12,966 nt of DNA from Chitinophagaceae bacterium (GTDB taxonomy: Bacteria; Bacteroidota; Bacteroidia; Chitinophagales; Chitinophagaceae), in NCBI GenBank assembly GCA_947472635.1, contig CANJDY010000038.1, positions 1 through 12,966 on the forward strand, read 5' to 3'. Position numbers and translations under genes: made by a program. Positions within the stretch are counted from its first letter, which is position 1, and each line of letters opens with the position of its first letter. Below the pieces are notes generated by a model. That model made no database searches. It was not told the DNA's origin and saw only the letters and a list, made by a program, of their open reading frames with translations. Of this stretch, positions 1-7,636 are shown in pieces.

Positions 1-1103
1 GCAACAATGCCTACGACTCCCTTATGCCAGTGCTCCCTGTAAACAACCGTTGATTTTCTTTTCATCAGTTCGTCGTTACTTTCAATTAGTGCCAATGCCT
101 CTTCAGTGGTGCTGCTATCTGCTTCTTTTCTATCACTATTGTCACTGTGTAGCATTTCAGCAAATTCAAGGGCTTTGATAGGGTCCTTTTCAATGAAAAG
201 TTGCACGGCTTTTTTTGCGTCATCCATTCTTCCAGCGGCATTTACCCGGGGGGCAATAACAAATACTACGTTGTTGATGGTTAATTTGCCCTGTATACCG
301 CTGAGTTTTATTAACGACTCAATCCCTGCGGAGGGGTTGTTGTTAATCTGCTGTATTCCATGGTACGCCAGTATACGGTTTTCTCCTGTCATAGGAACGA
401 TGTCGGCGGCAATGGCTGTTGCCACTAAGTCCAGAAAACTAAAATAAAAAGATTCATCTATTGCATAGCGTTGCGCCAGTGCCGTGATTAATTTAAAACC
501 CACGCCGCATCCACAAAGTTCTTTGTAGGGGTAATTGCATTCGGGTTGCTTTGGATTTAAAATAGCCACTGCATCGGGTAAAATATTATCGGGAAGATGG
601 TGATCGCAAATGATAAAGTCAATGCCTAGTTCTTTTGCATAGGCCACCAAATCGATTGATTTGATACCGCAATCCAATGAAATGATTAGCTTAAAATTGT
701 TGGCAGCTGCAAAATCAATTCCCGCTTTGCTAATTCCATACCCTTCTCTGTATCGGTGGGGGATATAAAATTCTACCTGAAGTGGATGGTGGATTTTGCA
801 AATGAACTGGTACATGCAAGCTACGGAAGTGGTTCCATCCACATCATAATCTCCGAAGACCAGTATCTTATCATTTTTATCAATGGCAGTGCTAATTCGA
901 TCTACTGCTTTTTCCATATCCTTCATTAAAAAAGGATCGTGCAAATCTTTTAATTGAGGACGAAAAAAATCCCTAGATTGTTCAAAATCTTCGATACCTC
1001 TTTGTACCAAAATTTTACAAAGGGTCGTATTTATTTTCAACGACTGGTTCAGTGCTTTTTCTTTTTCAATATCACCGGGTAATATGTTCCAGCGTTTATT
1101 CAT
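1..1103 (-). CDS. recJ: Single-stranded-DNA-specific exonuclease RecJ, N-terminal 367 residues (3' end outside window)
   Basis: RecJ is a 5'-3' exonuclease on single-stranded DNA that acts in RecF-type recombination and repair in the cytoplasm. Reading the minus strand from the ATG at 1103 gives an open frame to the window edge. The DHH-family signatures are in order: DYDVDGTT at residues 85-92, SLDCG near 142-146, CDHHLPD at 166-172, then a DIVPM segment and an APRVNAAGRMDDA segment. The last visible residues, KGVVGIVA, match the start of the DHHA1-type motif. The family is usually about 560-580 residues, so roughly a third (the OB fold and C-terminal part) is missing because of the edge, not damage. 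The gene follows the polyprenyl synthase by 60 nt on the same strand with no visible terminator, so co-transcription is likely. The identification is firm. Confidence 0.96.
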   Translation of the reverse strand, partial: MNKRWNILPGDIEKEKALNQSLKINTTLCKILVQRGIEDFEQSRDFFRPQLKDLHDPFLMKDMEKAVDRISTAIDKNDKILVFGDYDVDGTTSVACMYQFICKIHHPLQVEFYIPHRYREGYGISKAGIDFAAANNFKLIISLDCGIKSIDLVAYAKELGIDFIICDHHLPDNILPDAVAILNPKQPECNYPYKELCGCGVGFKLITALAQRYAIDESFYFSFLDLVATAIAADIVPMTGENRILAYHGIQQINNNPSAGIESLIKLSGIQGKLTINNVVFVIAPRVNAAGRMDDAKKAVQLFIEKDPIKALEFAEMLHSDNSDRKEADSSTTEEALALIESNDELMKRKSTVVYREHWHKGVVGIV

Positions 1104-1163
1104 TCACGTAATTTTTAGTGTTGAAGACGAAGGTTAGGTCAGCTTTATTTCAGTCTGTACGAA

Positions 1164-2126
1164 TCAATACTTTCTGTCAGTTGTATATCTTACCAGTTCT
1201 TCCAAAGCTTTTCTAACATCGCTTTCCGGAAATTCATGCAAAATGGAGAGGGCTTCATTTCTGTAGTCATTCATTTTTGCTGCTGCATACCGAATGCCTC
1301 CTGCATTAACCACTGTGTCAATAACCAATTTTACTTTTTCAGGGTTCTTATTTTCATTTTTGATGATAGAGATCAACTTCCTTCTAGTAGCGGCATCAAT
1401 GGTATTGAGGGTATAAATCAACGGAAGCGTTAATTTTTTTTCTTTGATATCATTGCCGGTAGGCTTACCTATATCTTCTTTTCCATAATCAAAAAGATCG
1501 TCTTTTATCTGAAAGGCAACCCCTACTTTTTCGCCGAATAATTTCATTTTTTCCGTAGCTATCGGATCCTTGCTGGTACTCCAGGCACCCACAGCACATG
1601 CAGAAGAAAGCAGGGAGGCTGTTTTGTTTCTGATGATTTCAAAATAGATTTCTTCTTTTAGATTTAGGTTGCGGGCTTTTTCAATCTGCAGTAATTCTCC
1701 TTCGCTCATTTGTCTGACCGCTTCTGATAAAATATCTAGGTGCTCATAATCGTGGTTGGAAGTGGATAGAAGCAGCCCCTTGGATAATAAATAATCCCCC
1801 ACCAATACGGCAATCTTGTTTTTCCAAATTGCATTGATAGAAAAAAAGCCTCTTCTCTCAAGGGATTCATCTACCACATCATCATGAACTAGGGTGGCGG
1901 TATGAAGTATTTCCACTAATGCGGCAGCGCGATAGGTGCTTTCATTGATGGGCCCCAGCAATTTTGCACTTAAAAATACAAACATGGGTCTTAGTTGCTT
2001 CCCTTTGCGCTTGATGATATATTTCATTATTCGATCAAGCAGCGGAGTCTCGCTTTTTACGGCATCAGTAAATTTTTTTTCAAAAATCTTTAATTCATCC
2101 CCTATGATTTTGTTTACAAAGTCCAT
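1164..2126 (-). CDS. Long-chain trans-polyprenyl diphosphate synthase (octaprenyl/heptaprenyl type)
   Basis: It condenses isopentenyl diphosphate onto an allylic diphosphate to build a long all-trans prenyl chain, in this phylum normally the menaquinone side chain. Counting from the ATG at 2126 the protein has 320 residues, typical for the family. Visible motifs are GKQLRP at 42-47, the first aspartate-rich motif DDVVD at 82-86 (catalytic Mg binding), the second, DDLFD at 209-213, and GKPTGND after it. The residue five before the first DDxxD is a small Ala (A77), which in this family goes with long-chain products; the exact chain length cannot be read. The frame can be extended upstream to 2168, but the added 14 residues are hydrophobic and unlike the family, while the protein from 2126 starts as homologues do. 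recJ follows on the same strand. Confidence 0.93.
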   Translation of the reverse strand: MDFVNKIIGDELKIFEKKFTDAVKSETPLLDRIMKYIIKRKGKQLRPMFVFLSAKLLGPINESTYRAAALVEILHTATLVHDDVVDESLERRGFFSINAIWKNKIAVLVGDYLLSKGLLLSTSNHDYEHLDILSEAVRQMSEGELLQIEKARNLNLKEEIYFEIIRNKTASLLSSACAVGAWSTSKDPIATEKMKLFGEKVGVAFQIKDDLFDYGKEDIGKPTGNDIKEKKLTLPLIYTLNTIDAATRRKLISIIKNENKNPEKVKLVIDTVVNAGGIRYAAAKMNDYRNEALSILHEFPESDVRKALEELVRYTTDRKY

Positions 2127-2200
2127 GAGCAAAAAAAAGCAATATAATGCAGTATACAACGGGTTCAAACAAATTATTTTATTTTATTTAAAAACATCTC

Positions 2201-2317
2201 CCAAAATGACCCGTTTTGGCAAAAAGCGAGTATTGGTTATAGTTACTAACCCCTAATTTTGTATAAATTGAGCAGATTTTGAAGGAAATAACTAAATATA
2301 TACCAAAAAATTTTGGT
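2201..2317. repeat. Two CCAAAA/TTTTGG inverted repeats in the divergent spacer
   Basis: CCAAAA (2201-2206) and TTTTGG (2214-2219) form an inverted repeat with a 7-nt spacer. ACCAAAA (2302-2308) and TTTTGGT (2311-2317) form a second one with the same half-sites and a 2-nt spacer. They flank the proposed porin promoter at 2233-2261. They could be operator half-sites for a dimeric regulator, or chance in AT-rich DNA; the differing spacers argue against one simple operator. Confidence 0.35.
2233..2261 (+). promoter_or_regulatory. Probable Bacteroidota-type promoter of the ompA-like gene
   Basis: TAATTTTG at 2254-2261 is a perfect match to the Bacteroidota -7 consensus TAnnTTTG. TTGG at 2233-2236 fits the -33 element at a spacing of about 18 nt. 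Transcription would start near 2267-2270, giving a leader of about 115-120 nt before the ATG at 2386, long enough for post-transcriptional control. No purine-rich Shine-Dalgarno sequence is evident just before the ATG, as is usual in the phylum. Confidence 0.6.
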
Positions 2318-2385
2318 TTTTAAATCTAAAAGGATAATTTCGTGTTTAATTAAACCCGCTAATTCAGCATTTAATAAATTTTATT

Positions 2386-4044
2386 ATGTCAAGTAAAAAG
2401 TACCAAATAATTCTAGGGTTACTAACCCTTATGGCAACATCTGCTACATTCGCCCAAATGGGTGCAGCGTACAGTGTTTTTGATTCGACTGTGATAGCAG
2501 CTAAAAATAAGCCGCAGCAGAACGAATTTTTGAATAATACATATAATTTTCCTGCCATTCCTCGCAACCAGTGGGAATTGGGTGCTTCTTTAGGTTCGAT
2601 TGCAGTAAATGGAGATATTGCCGCTAGGGTTCCTAGTTTGGGATTTGAAGCACATGTAAGAAAAGCGCTAGGATATACTTTTTCATTAAGGTTTCAATAT
2701 GTAAATGCTTCTGCAAAGGGGCTGAGTTGGACCGCTAATGATAATTATCAAAGAGATCCAGCTTGGCTTTCTGCTGCTAACGGAGGTAATTTGGGTTCTA
2801 AGGGGTATAATTCGGTTGTTAGAAATTCGGCTGGGGCCATTACTACTTTAAATGGAGGAACCACTGAAGTGATTTTCCAAAATTACAAATCAAAAGTTCA
2901 GGATCTTTCTCTACAAGGTATTTTCAACTTTACAAATATTCGCTTCCACAAGCAAAAATCTGGTGCTACAGTTTATGGCGGTGCTGGTTTCGGCTTTACC
3001 TTCTTTAATACCATGGTAAATGCATTGGATGCTAGCGGTAATACATATGCTAGCCTGTTCAATAGTCAACGTTCTGCCTCTGGTGTTTATAAAAACAGAA
3101 AAGATGTCTTGAAGGCTTTAAAAGACGGGATGGATAATACCTATGAAACTCAGGCTGATCAAGGCGGTTTGCGTACAGCGAAGTCCGGTAGCAATTTAGT
3201 AAAACCTTCCGGAACTATTTTATTGGGACTAGCTTTAAAATTAAGTAAAAGAATCAATCTTGCCTTAGAAGATCGTCAGACTTTCATTAAATCTGACCTG
3301 ATAGATGGCCAGCAATACCAAGCATTTCCATATGGCGATGCTGCTAAATCAGGCATATTTGATTCATGGAATTTCATTTCAGTAGGATTAAATATTAATG
3401 TAGGTGCTAAATCTGTTGAACCATTGTGGTGGTTAAATCCTTTGGATTACGCTTACAGCGAGTTAAACAATCCTAAACACATGAAGTTGCCAAAGCCAAT
3501 TTTTGTTGATACAGATGGCGATGGTGTTACTGATCAGTTGGATAGGGAAGCAAATACACCTTCAGGTTGTCCAGTTGATACACATGGTGTAACTAAAGAT
3601 ACTGATGGAGATGGTGTTGCAGATTGCAAGGATAAACAATTAATCACTCCTACTGAATGTCAGCCGGTTGATGCAGATGGTGTTGGAAAATGTCCTGAGC
3701 CAGCTTGCTGCAATGAAATGAAAGATCTTATTTCAAAAATGTCTCTTAAACCAGCTTGTCCAGTAGATTATCCAAGTCTTTCAATGAAAGCGGCTAAATT
3801 AAGCAATGATGTGAAAGCTATGTTGGCTTCTGTTGCTTCAAAATTGAAAAACAGTCCTACTTGTACGATCACACTTACGGCTTATCCTGCTGCTTCTAAA
3901 GCCCAGCAATCTTTGGCAGACAAGAAATTGGATGCTGTTAAGAATTACTTGGTTGAAACCTTAGGTATTGGTGCTGACAGAATATCTTCTGATAAGAGTA
4001 TTGGAGGTGGAGATCAAAATACAATTGATATCAAGTCAAACTAA
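2386..4044 (+). CDS. OmpA-like outer-membrane protein with TSP3 calcium repeats and a divergent C-terminal domain
   Basis: A secreted outer-membrane protein of 552 residues. Residues 1-23 form a signal peptide (hydrophobic stretch ending TFAQ). Residues about 60-342 alternate aromatic and hydrophobic strands as in a beta-barrel, ending in the strand-like SVGLNINVG. Two thrombospondin type 3 calcium-binding repeats follow: DTDGDGVTDQLD (375-386) and DTDGDGVADCKD (405-416), plus a degenerate DADGVGKC (429-436). Cysteines cluster at 395, 414, 425, 436, 441, 442 and 458. Residues 458-552 align by pattern with an OmpA peptidoglycan-binding domain (DAVKNYLVETLGIGADRIS is typical), but the binding Asp and Arg positions are changed. 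It has its own promoter and a strong terminator, so it is probably an abundant single-gene transcript. Porin or structural anchor is inferred; the substrate is unknown. Confidence 0.85.
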   Translation: MSSKKYQIILGLLTLMATSATFAQMGAAYSVFDSTVIAAKNKPQQNEFLNNTYNFPAIPRNQWELGASLGSIAVNGDIAARVPSLGFEAHVRKALGYTFSLRFQYVNASAKGLSWTANDNYQRDPAWLSAANGGNLGSKGYNSVVRNSAGAITTLNGGTTEVIFQNYKSKVQDLSLQGIFNFTNIRFHKQKSGATVYGGAGFGFTFFNTMVNALDASGNTYASLFNSQRSASGVYKNRKDVLKALKDGMDNTYETQADQGGLRTAKSGSNLVKPSGTILLGLALKLSKRINLALEDRQTFIKSDLIDGQQYQAFPYGDAAKSGIFDSWNFISVGLNINVGAKSVEPLWWLNPLDYAYSELNNPKHMKLPKPIFVDTDGDGVTDQLDREANTPSGCPVDTHGVTKDTDGDGVADCKDKQLITPTECQPVDADGVGKCPEPACCNEMKDLISKMSLKPACPVDYPSLSMKAAKLSNDVKAMLASVASKLKNSPTCTITLTAYPAASKAQQSLADKKLDAVKNYLVETLGIGADRISSDKSIGGGDQNTIDIKSN

Positions 4045-4061
4045 ACGAATAATTTTATATC

Positions 4062-4093
4062 AAAGCCCTCCCGGTTTCCGGGAGGGCTTTTTT
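4062..4093 (+). terminator. Strong intrinsic terminator after the ompA-like gene
   Basis: A perfect 13-bp stem (4062-4074 with 4078-4090) with a GC-rich core and a TTT loop is followed by a T run ending at 4093. It lies 17 nt after the stop codon at 4044. It separates the porin transcript from the bamD cluster. Confidence 0.95.
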
Positions 4094-4290
4094 AATAAGG
4101 GCCATTTTGCGTTTACGGCGACTTATTGGCCACCCGTTTGGTAAGTTATTTGGCAATCTTTGTTAACTTTTTGGCTAAAAGCTTATATATTGACTAGTTT
4201 GAATTTGCGGAGTATCGTAATATTTTAAAAACCTTAACGGCTTCTTTTTTGTGATCTGATAATTTGACGAGATATTTGGAGGAAAATCAC

Positions 4291-4298
4291 TAATTTTG
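4291..4298 (+). promoter_or_regulatory. -7 promoter element just before bamD
   Basis: TAATTTTG is a perfect TAnnTTTG match, identical to the porin -7 element, and ends 9 nt before the bamD ATG at 4308. TTTG copies at 4263-4266 and 4275-4278 are 24 and 12 nt upstream, neither at the ideal 17-20 nt, so the -33 half is uncertain. If used, the mRNA leader would be only a few nucleotides. This also argues against the in-frame TTG at 4296, which lies inside the element. Confidence 0.5.
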
Positions 4299-4307
4299 CA
4301 ATCTTAT

Positions 4308-5138
4308 ATGAGATTTTTAAAACTATCAATCATCGCTGTCTCTATTTTTTTTTCAATGGAATCTTGCAGTAAATACAGCAAAATCCTGAAAAGCAAGGAT
4401 GTTTCATATAAATTGAAGATGGCTGATAAGTTGTATGATGAGCGGAAATACCGCCAGGCTCAGACACTATATGAGGAGTTGTATCCCGTTTATAAGGGAA
4501 CCGACAAGTTTGAAGAACTTTATTATAAGGATGCTTTTTGTTTTTATTATATGCAAAATTATAGTGATGCAGAACATTTTTTTAAAGGCTTCTTAGAGGT
4601 TTTTCCAAATAGTAGTAAAGCGGAAGAGGTGGACTTTATGCATGCCATGTGTTTTTATAAGCAAGTGCCTAAAGTAGATCTAGACCAAACGAATACAGGG
4701 AAATCTATTGGAGTAATGCAATCATTTATTAATACGCATCCTGGCTCTACCAGAAATGTAGAAGCCAATGCTATCATTGACAAATGCAGGCAGAGACTAG
4801 AAAGCAAGGAATTGCGAGCGGCTGACCTATATTTCAAAGTAGGACAGTATCGGGCTGCAGCTATTGCTTACGGGGGCGTGTTGGCTAATTTCCCTGAATC
4901 TAAGCAAGGAGATAGTTTTAAATTAAATGCTATTAGATCGTACTATAAATTTGCCAAATTAAGTATTGTTGATAAGCAAACTGAGCGGTTTGAAAAAGTG
5001 GTAAGTGAGTATCAGGATTTTGCAGATCGTTTTCCTGATAGCGGTTTGTTGGCAGAAGCAAAGGAGTTAAGTAATTTAAGTCAAAATAATATTAAAGAAA
5101 TACAAAATGAGCAAATTAAGACGACAACTCAGCGCTAG
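4308..5138 (+). CDS. bamD: Outer-membrane assembly lipoprotein BamD
   Basis: BamD is the essential lipoprotein partner of BamA in the beta-barrel assembly machine, anchored in the inner leaflet of the outer membrane. From the ATG at 4308 the protein has 276 residues. It has a lipoprotein signal with the acceptor Cys at 20 (FFSMESC) and then a series of TPR-like helical repeats, recognisable in KMADKLYDERKYRQAQTLYE (38-57), the paired-aromatic FCFYYMQNYSDAEHFFKGFL region (77-96), and a later copy at YFKVGQYRAAAIAYGGVLAN (175-194). Each repeat ends near an FP turn, typical of BamD. An earlier in-frame TTG at 4296 overlaps the -7 promoter element, and starting there would weaken the signal peptide. 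The end overlaps the omega gene by 32 bp. Family length and gene context both agree with the call. Confidence 0.92.
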   Translation: MRFLKLSIIAVSIFFSMESCSKYSKILKSKDVSYKLKMADKLYDERKYRQAQTLYEELYPVYKGTDKFEELYYKDAFCFYYMQNYSDAEHFFKGFLEVFPNSSKAEEVDFMHAMCFYKQVPKVDLDQTNTGKSIGVMQSFINTHPGSTRNVEANAIIDKCRQRLESKELRAADLYFKVGQYRAAAIAYGGVLANFPESKQGDSFKLNAIRSYYKFAKLSIVDKQTERFEKVVSEYQDFADRFPDSGLLAEAKELSNLSQNNIKEIQNEQIKTTTQR

Positions 5139-5448
5139 TACAAGCAATGTAGTAGAGCCAAAAAATCTGTTTGATCTGAAACAGAAAACAGGTAATTTGT
5201 ATGAATCCATTGCCATTATTGCCAAACGTGCCAATCAGATTAATATTACTATTAAGGAAGAATTGCATAATAAGCTAGAGGAATTTGCAAGCCATACGGA
5301 TAGTTTGGAAGAAATTCATGAAAATAAGGAACAAATTGAAATCTCCAAAGCTTATGAGCGTATGCCCAATCCTGCTTTGCTTGCTTCTCAGGAATTTATG
5401 GAGGATAAAATCTATTTCCGTAAAAATGAAGAGGATTTATTTAGTTAG
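5107..5448 (+). CDS. rpoZ: RNA polymerase omega subunit, Bacteroidota type
   Basis: Omega binds the RNA polymerase beta-prime subunit and helps assemble and stabilise the core enzyme. The 113-residue protein shows the short Bacteroidota form: GNLYESIAIIAKRANQIN at residues 29-46 corresponds to the conserved alpha-helical core, followed by a KEELHNKLEEFASHTDSLEE helix and EQIEISKAYERMPNP. As I recall from relatives, a small omega gene lies between bamD and coaBC in many members of the phylum, which supports the call. The first 32 bp overlap the end of bamD in another frame, suggesting translational coupling. An intrinsic terminator at 5498-5523 probably ends the bamD-rpoZ transcript. Confidence 0.85.
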   Translation: MSKLRRQLSASTSNVVEPKNLFDLKQKTGNLYESIAIIAKRANQINITIKEELHNKLEEFASHTDSLEEIHENKEQIEISKAYERMPNPALLASQEFMEDKIYFRKNEEDLFS

Positions 5449-5497
5449 GCTTACGGCTTAAATTAGCAATAATTTTTAAATAAGATGTTATATTTTT

Positions 5498-5523
5498 AAC
5501 GACGGCTTGAACCGTCGTTTTTT
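5498..5523 (+). terminator. Intrinsic terminator between rpoZ and coaBC, touching the coaBC start
   Basis: AACGACGG (5498-5505) pairs perfectly with CCGTCGTT (5512-5519) around a CTTGAA loop. A run of six T (5518-5523) follows, and the next base is the A of the coaBC ATG at 5524. It lies about 50 nt after the rpoZ stop. It could simply end the upstream transcript, or act as a leader hairpin controlling coaBC. Confidence 0.8.
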
Positions 5524-6708
5524 ATGTTAAAGGGAAAAAAAATATTGCTGGGCGTTACAGGAAGTATTGCTGCTTATAAAGCCGCTAATCTAGTGCGTTT
5601 ATTGACAAAAGCCGGCGCAGAAGTAAAAATAATTTTAACTCCCGCGGCAAAAGAATTTGTATCCCCCTTAACCCTCTCCACTCTTTCCCATCATCGAGTT
5701 TTAATTGACCTTGTCCATAACGATACTTGGGAAAACCATGCGCTATTGGGTCGATGGGCGGATATCATGCTAATTGCACCTTTAAGTTGCCATACGTTGG
5801 CTAAAATGGCTTCCGGCTACTGCGACAACCTCTTGATGGCTGTATATCTTTCTGCTACCTGTAAAGTGGTGCTAGCCCCAGCAATGGATGAAGATATGTG
5901 GCTGCATCCGGCTACCAAGCGAAACCTTCAAATAATCACCTCCTATGGAAATATTGTACTACCAGTGGAATCAGGTGAATTGGCAAGTGGTTTAACAGGT
6001 GAGGGTCGAATGACAGAGCCAATAGCAATGGTTGAATGGCTGAGTCAATATTTTGCTGCAGGGCAGCTTCTGAAGGGAAAGAAGGTACTAGTTACCGCAG
6101 GCCCTACCTATGAGTCAATTGATCCGGTAAGGTTTATCGGCAATCATTCTTCTGGTAAAATGGGCTTGGCTATTGCGGAAGCGTTTATAAGCCATGGAGC
6201 AGCGGTTACCCTCATTATGGGCCCTAGCTCACTGGTTGTCCCTGCCTCTATATCCACCATCCGTGTTCAAACTGCTGCAGACATGTTTGAAGCTTGCAAA
6301 GCTGTTTTTCCAACTGTGGACATTGCTGTAATGAGCGCTGCAGTGGCCGATTATACTCCAATCGTTACTCAGCCTGAAAAAATTAAGAAAGCCAATGCCG
6401 ACATTTCAATAACCTTTACTAAAACAAGGGATATTCTGAAGTACTTGGGAGAAACCAAAAGAAGTGACCAGCTATTGGTTGGTTTTGCTTTGGAGACCTC
6501 GGATGAAGAGAACTCCGCAAAAAAGAAATTAATTGAAAAAAATGCCGACCTGATAGTTCTTAACTCCTTACAGGATGCAGGGGCAGGTTTTGGATATGAT
6601 ACCAACAAAATAACTATTTTTGACAAGTCGGGCAATACATACTATTTTGATACCAAATCAAAAAAAGCCGTGGCGGAAGATATTGTAAATCGGATTATTC
6701 AACTATAA
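5524..6708 (+). CDS. coaBC: Bifunctional phosphopantothenoylcysteine synthetase/decarboxylase CoaBC
   Basis: It makes 4'-phosphopantetheine in coenzyme A synthesis: the CoaB half joins cysteine to 4'-phosphopantothenate and the FMN-dependent CoaC half decarboxylates the product. The 394-residue length is standard. The CoaC half (about 1-180) starts with the nucleotide-fold signature GVTGSIAAYKA (10-20), has the candidate catalytic His at 72, PAMDEDMW at 119-126 (the PxMNxxMW motif with Asp for Asn), and GELASGLTGEGRM at 151-163, where Ser155 stands at the usual active-site Cys. The CoaB half (about 185-394) has FIGNHSSGKMG (204-214), AAVADYTP (272-279) and KIKK (286-289), which carries the conserved Lys. 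The substitutions look like phylum variants rather than damage. porD starts 2 nt after its stop. Confidence 0.96.
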   Translation: MLKGKKILLGVTGSIAAYKAANLVRLLTKAGAEVKIILTPAAKEFVSPLTLSTLSHHRVLIDLVHNDTWENHALLGRWADIMLIAPLSCHTLAKMASGYCDNLLMAVYLSATCKVVLAPAMDEDMWLHPATKRNLQIITSYGNIVLPVESGELASGLTGEGRMTEPIAMVEWLSQYFAAGQLLKGKKVLVTAGPTYESIDPVRFIGNHSSGKMGLAIAEAFISHGAAVTLIMGPSSLVVPASISTIRVQTAADMFEACKAVFPTVDIAVMSAAVADYTPIVTQPEKIKKANADISITFTKTRDILKYLGETKRSDQLLVGFALETSDEENSAKKKLIEKNADLIVLNSLQDAGAGFGYDTNKITIFDKSGNTYYFDTKSKKAVAEDIVNRIIQL

Positions 6709-6709
6709 T

Positions 6710-7636
6710 ATGCATTTTACCAGATACCTATATGTACTTTTTTTATTGAGTAGTTGTTACTTTGTTAGTGCCCAGGAACTGAGTGCTCGGGTAACAGTCA
6801 ATAGTAGTCGCATAGGATCTACGGTAAATAAAAATGTTTTCCAAACTTTGCAAACATCCCTTACTACATTTCTCAACAATAGAAAATGGACGAAAGATGT
6901 TTTTTTAGTGAATGAAAAAATAGATTGCAATTTTTTTTTAAACCTACAACCCACTCCTGAGGCAAATGTTTATTCTGCCTCCCTTAGCATCCAAGCAGCA
7001 AGACCGGTTTTTAATAGCGCATATTCATCGCCCATAATTAATTTTCAGGATGAAGATATAATCTTTAAGTATGTAGAATTTCAGCAACTAGAATTTAATG
7101 AAAATAGGGTGGCTGGTATGGATCCATTGATATCAAATCTAACTGCCCTATTTGCCTATTATGCCGACATGATTATTGCATTTGATTACGCCTCTTTTTC
7201 ACCTCGTGGCGGAGATGCCTATTTTTTGAAAGCACAAAATATAGTAAATAATGCACCTGAATCGCGCGGTATTAGTGGCTGGAAGGCATTTGATGGGAAG
7301 AGAAACCGTTACTGGCTGGTTGAAAATATGATGAATACGAGGTATACTGTTATGCATGATATTTATTATGGGTATTATCACCTTGGCTTGGATAAAATGT
7401 ATGATGATGAAACCAATGCAAGGGCAGAAATTTTGACGACATTAAACCTGTTGAATAATTTCAATTCAGATAATCCAAACACAATGATTAATCAGTTTTT
7501 TTTTCAGGGAAAGTCAAATGAATTGATAAAAATATTTTCAAAAGCTCCTCAGCAAGACAAAATAAGGGCTTCCGATCTGTTGCAGAAAATGGACATTACC
7601 AATGCCACCAGGTATAAAGAAGAGTTGCAAAAATGA
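6710..7636 (+). CDS. porD: Type IX secretion system protein PorD (DUF4835 family)
   Basis: PorD is a Bacteroidota protein linked to gliding motility and type IX secretion; its molecular role is not settled. The 308-residue protein has an N-terminal signal peptide with probable cleavage before QELSA (residue 22). It shows family hallmarks: RVTVNSSRIG (27-36), FQTLQTSLTTFLNNRKWT (44-61), AARPVFNSAYSSP, and YVEFQQLEFNEN, followed by a SNLTALFAYYADMIIAFDYASFSPRGG region and WKAFDGKRNRYWLVENM. An LSSC at 13-16 resembles a lipobox, but homologues mature just before QEL, so a lipoprotein is the less likely reading. The gene starts 2 nt after the coaBC stop and overlaps the DUF4296 gene by ATGA. Its presence suggests the organism has a type IX system, though the main Por/Gld genes are not in this window. 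Confidence 0.87.
   Translation: MHFTRYLYVLFLLSSCYFVSAQELSARVTVNSSRIGSTVNKNVFQTLQTSLTTFLNNRKWTKDVFLVNEKIDCNFFLNLQPTPEANVYSASLSIQAARPVFNSAYSSPIINFQDEDIIFKYVEFQQLEFNENRVAGMDPLISNLTALFAYYADMIIAFDYASFSPRGGDAYFLKAQNIVNNAPESRGISGWKAFDGKRNRYWLVENMMNTRYTVMHDIYYGYYHLGLDKMYDDETNARAEILTTLNLLNNFNSDNPNTMINQFFFQGKSNELIKIFSKAPQQDKIRASDLLQKMDITNATRYKEELQK

Noticed and set aside
106..447. Plus-strand open frame of 113 codons
   Set aside because: It lies wholly opposite recJ, whose minus-strand frame carries clear family motifs; its own translation is low-complexity and unlike a known protein.
2127..2168. Fourteen-residue N-terminal extension of the polyprenyl synthase
   Set aside because: The added residues are hydrophobic and not family-like; the protein from the ATG at 2126 begins as homologues do.
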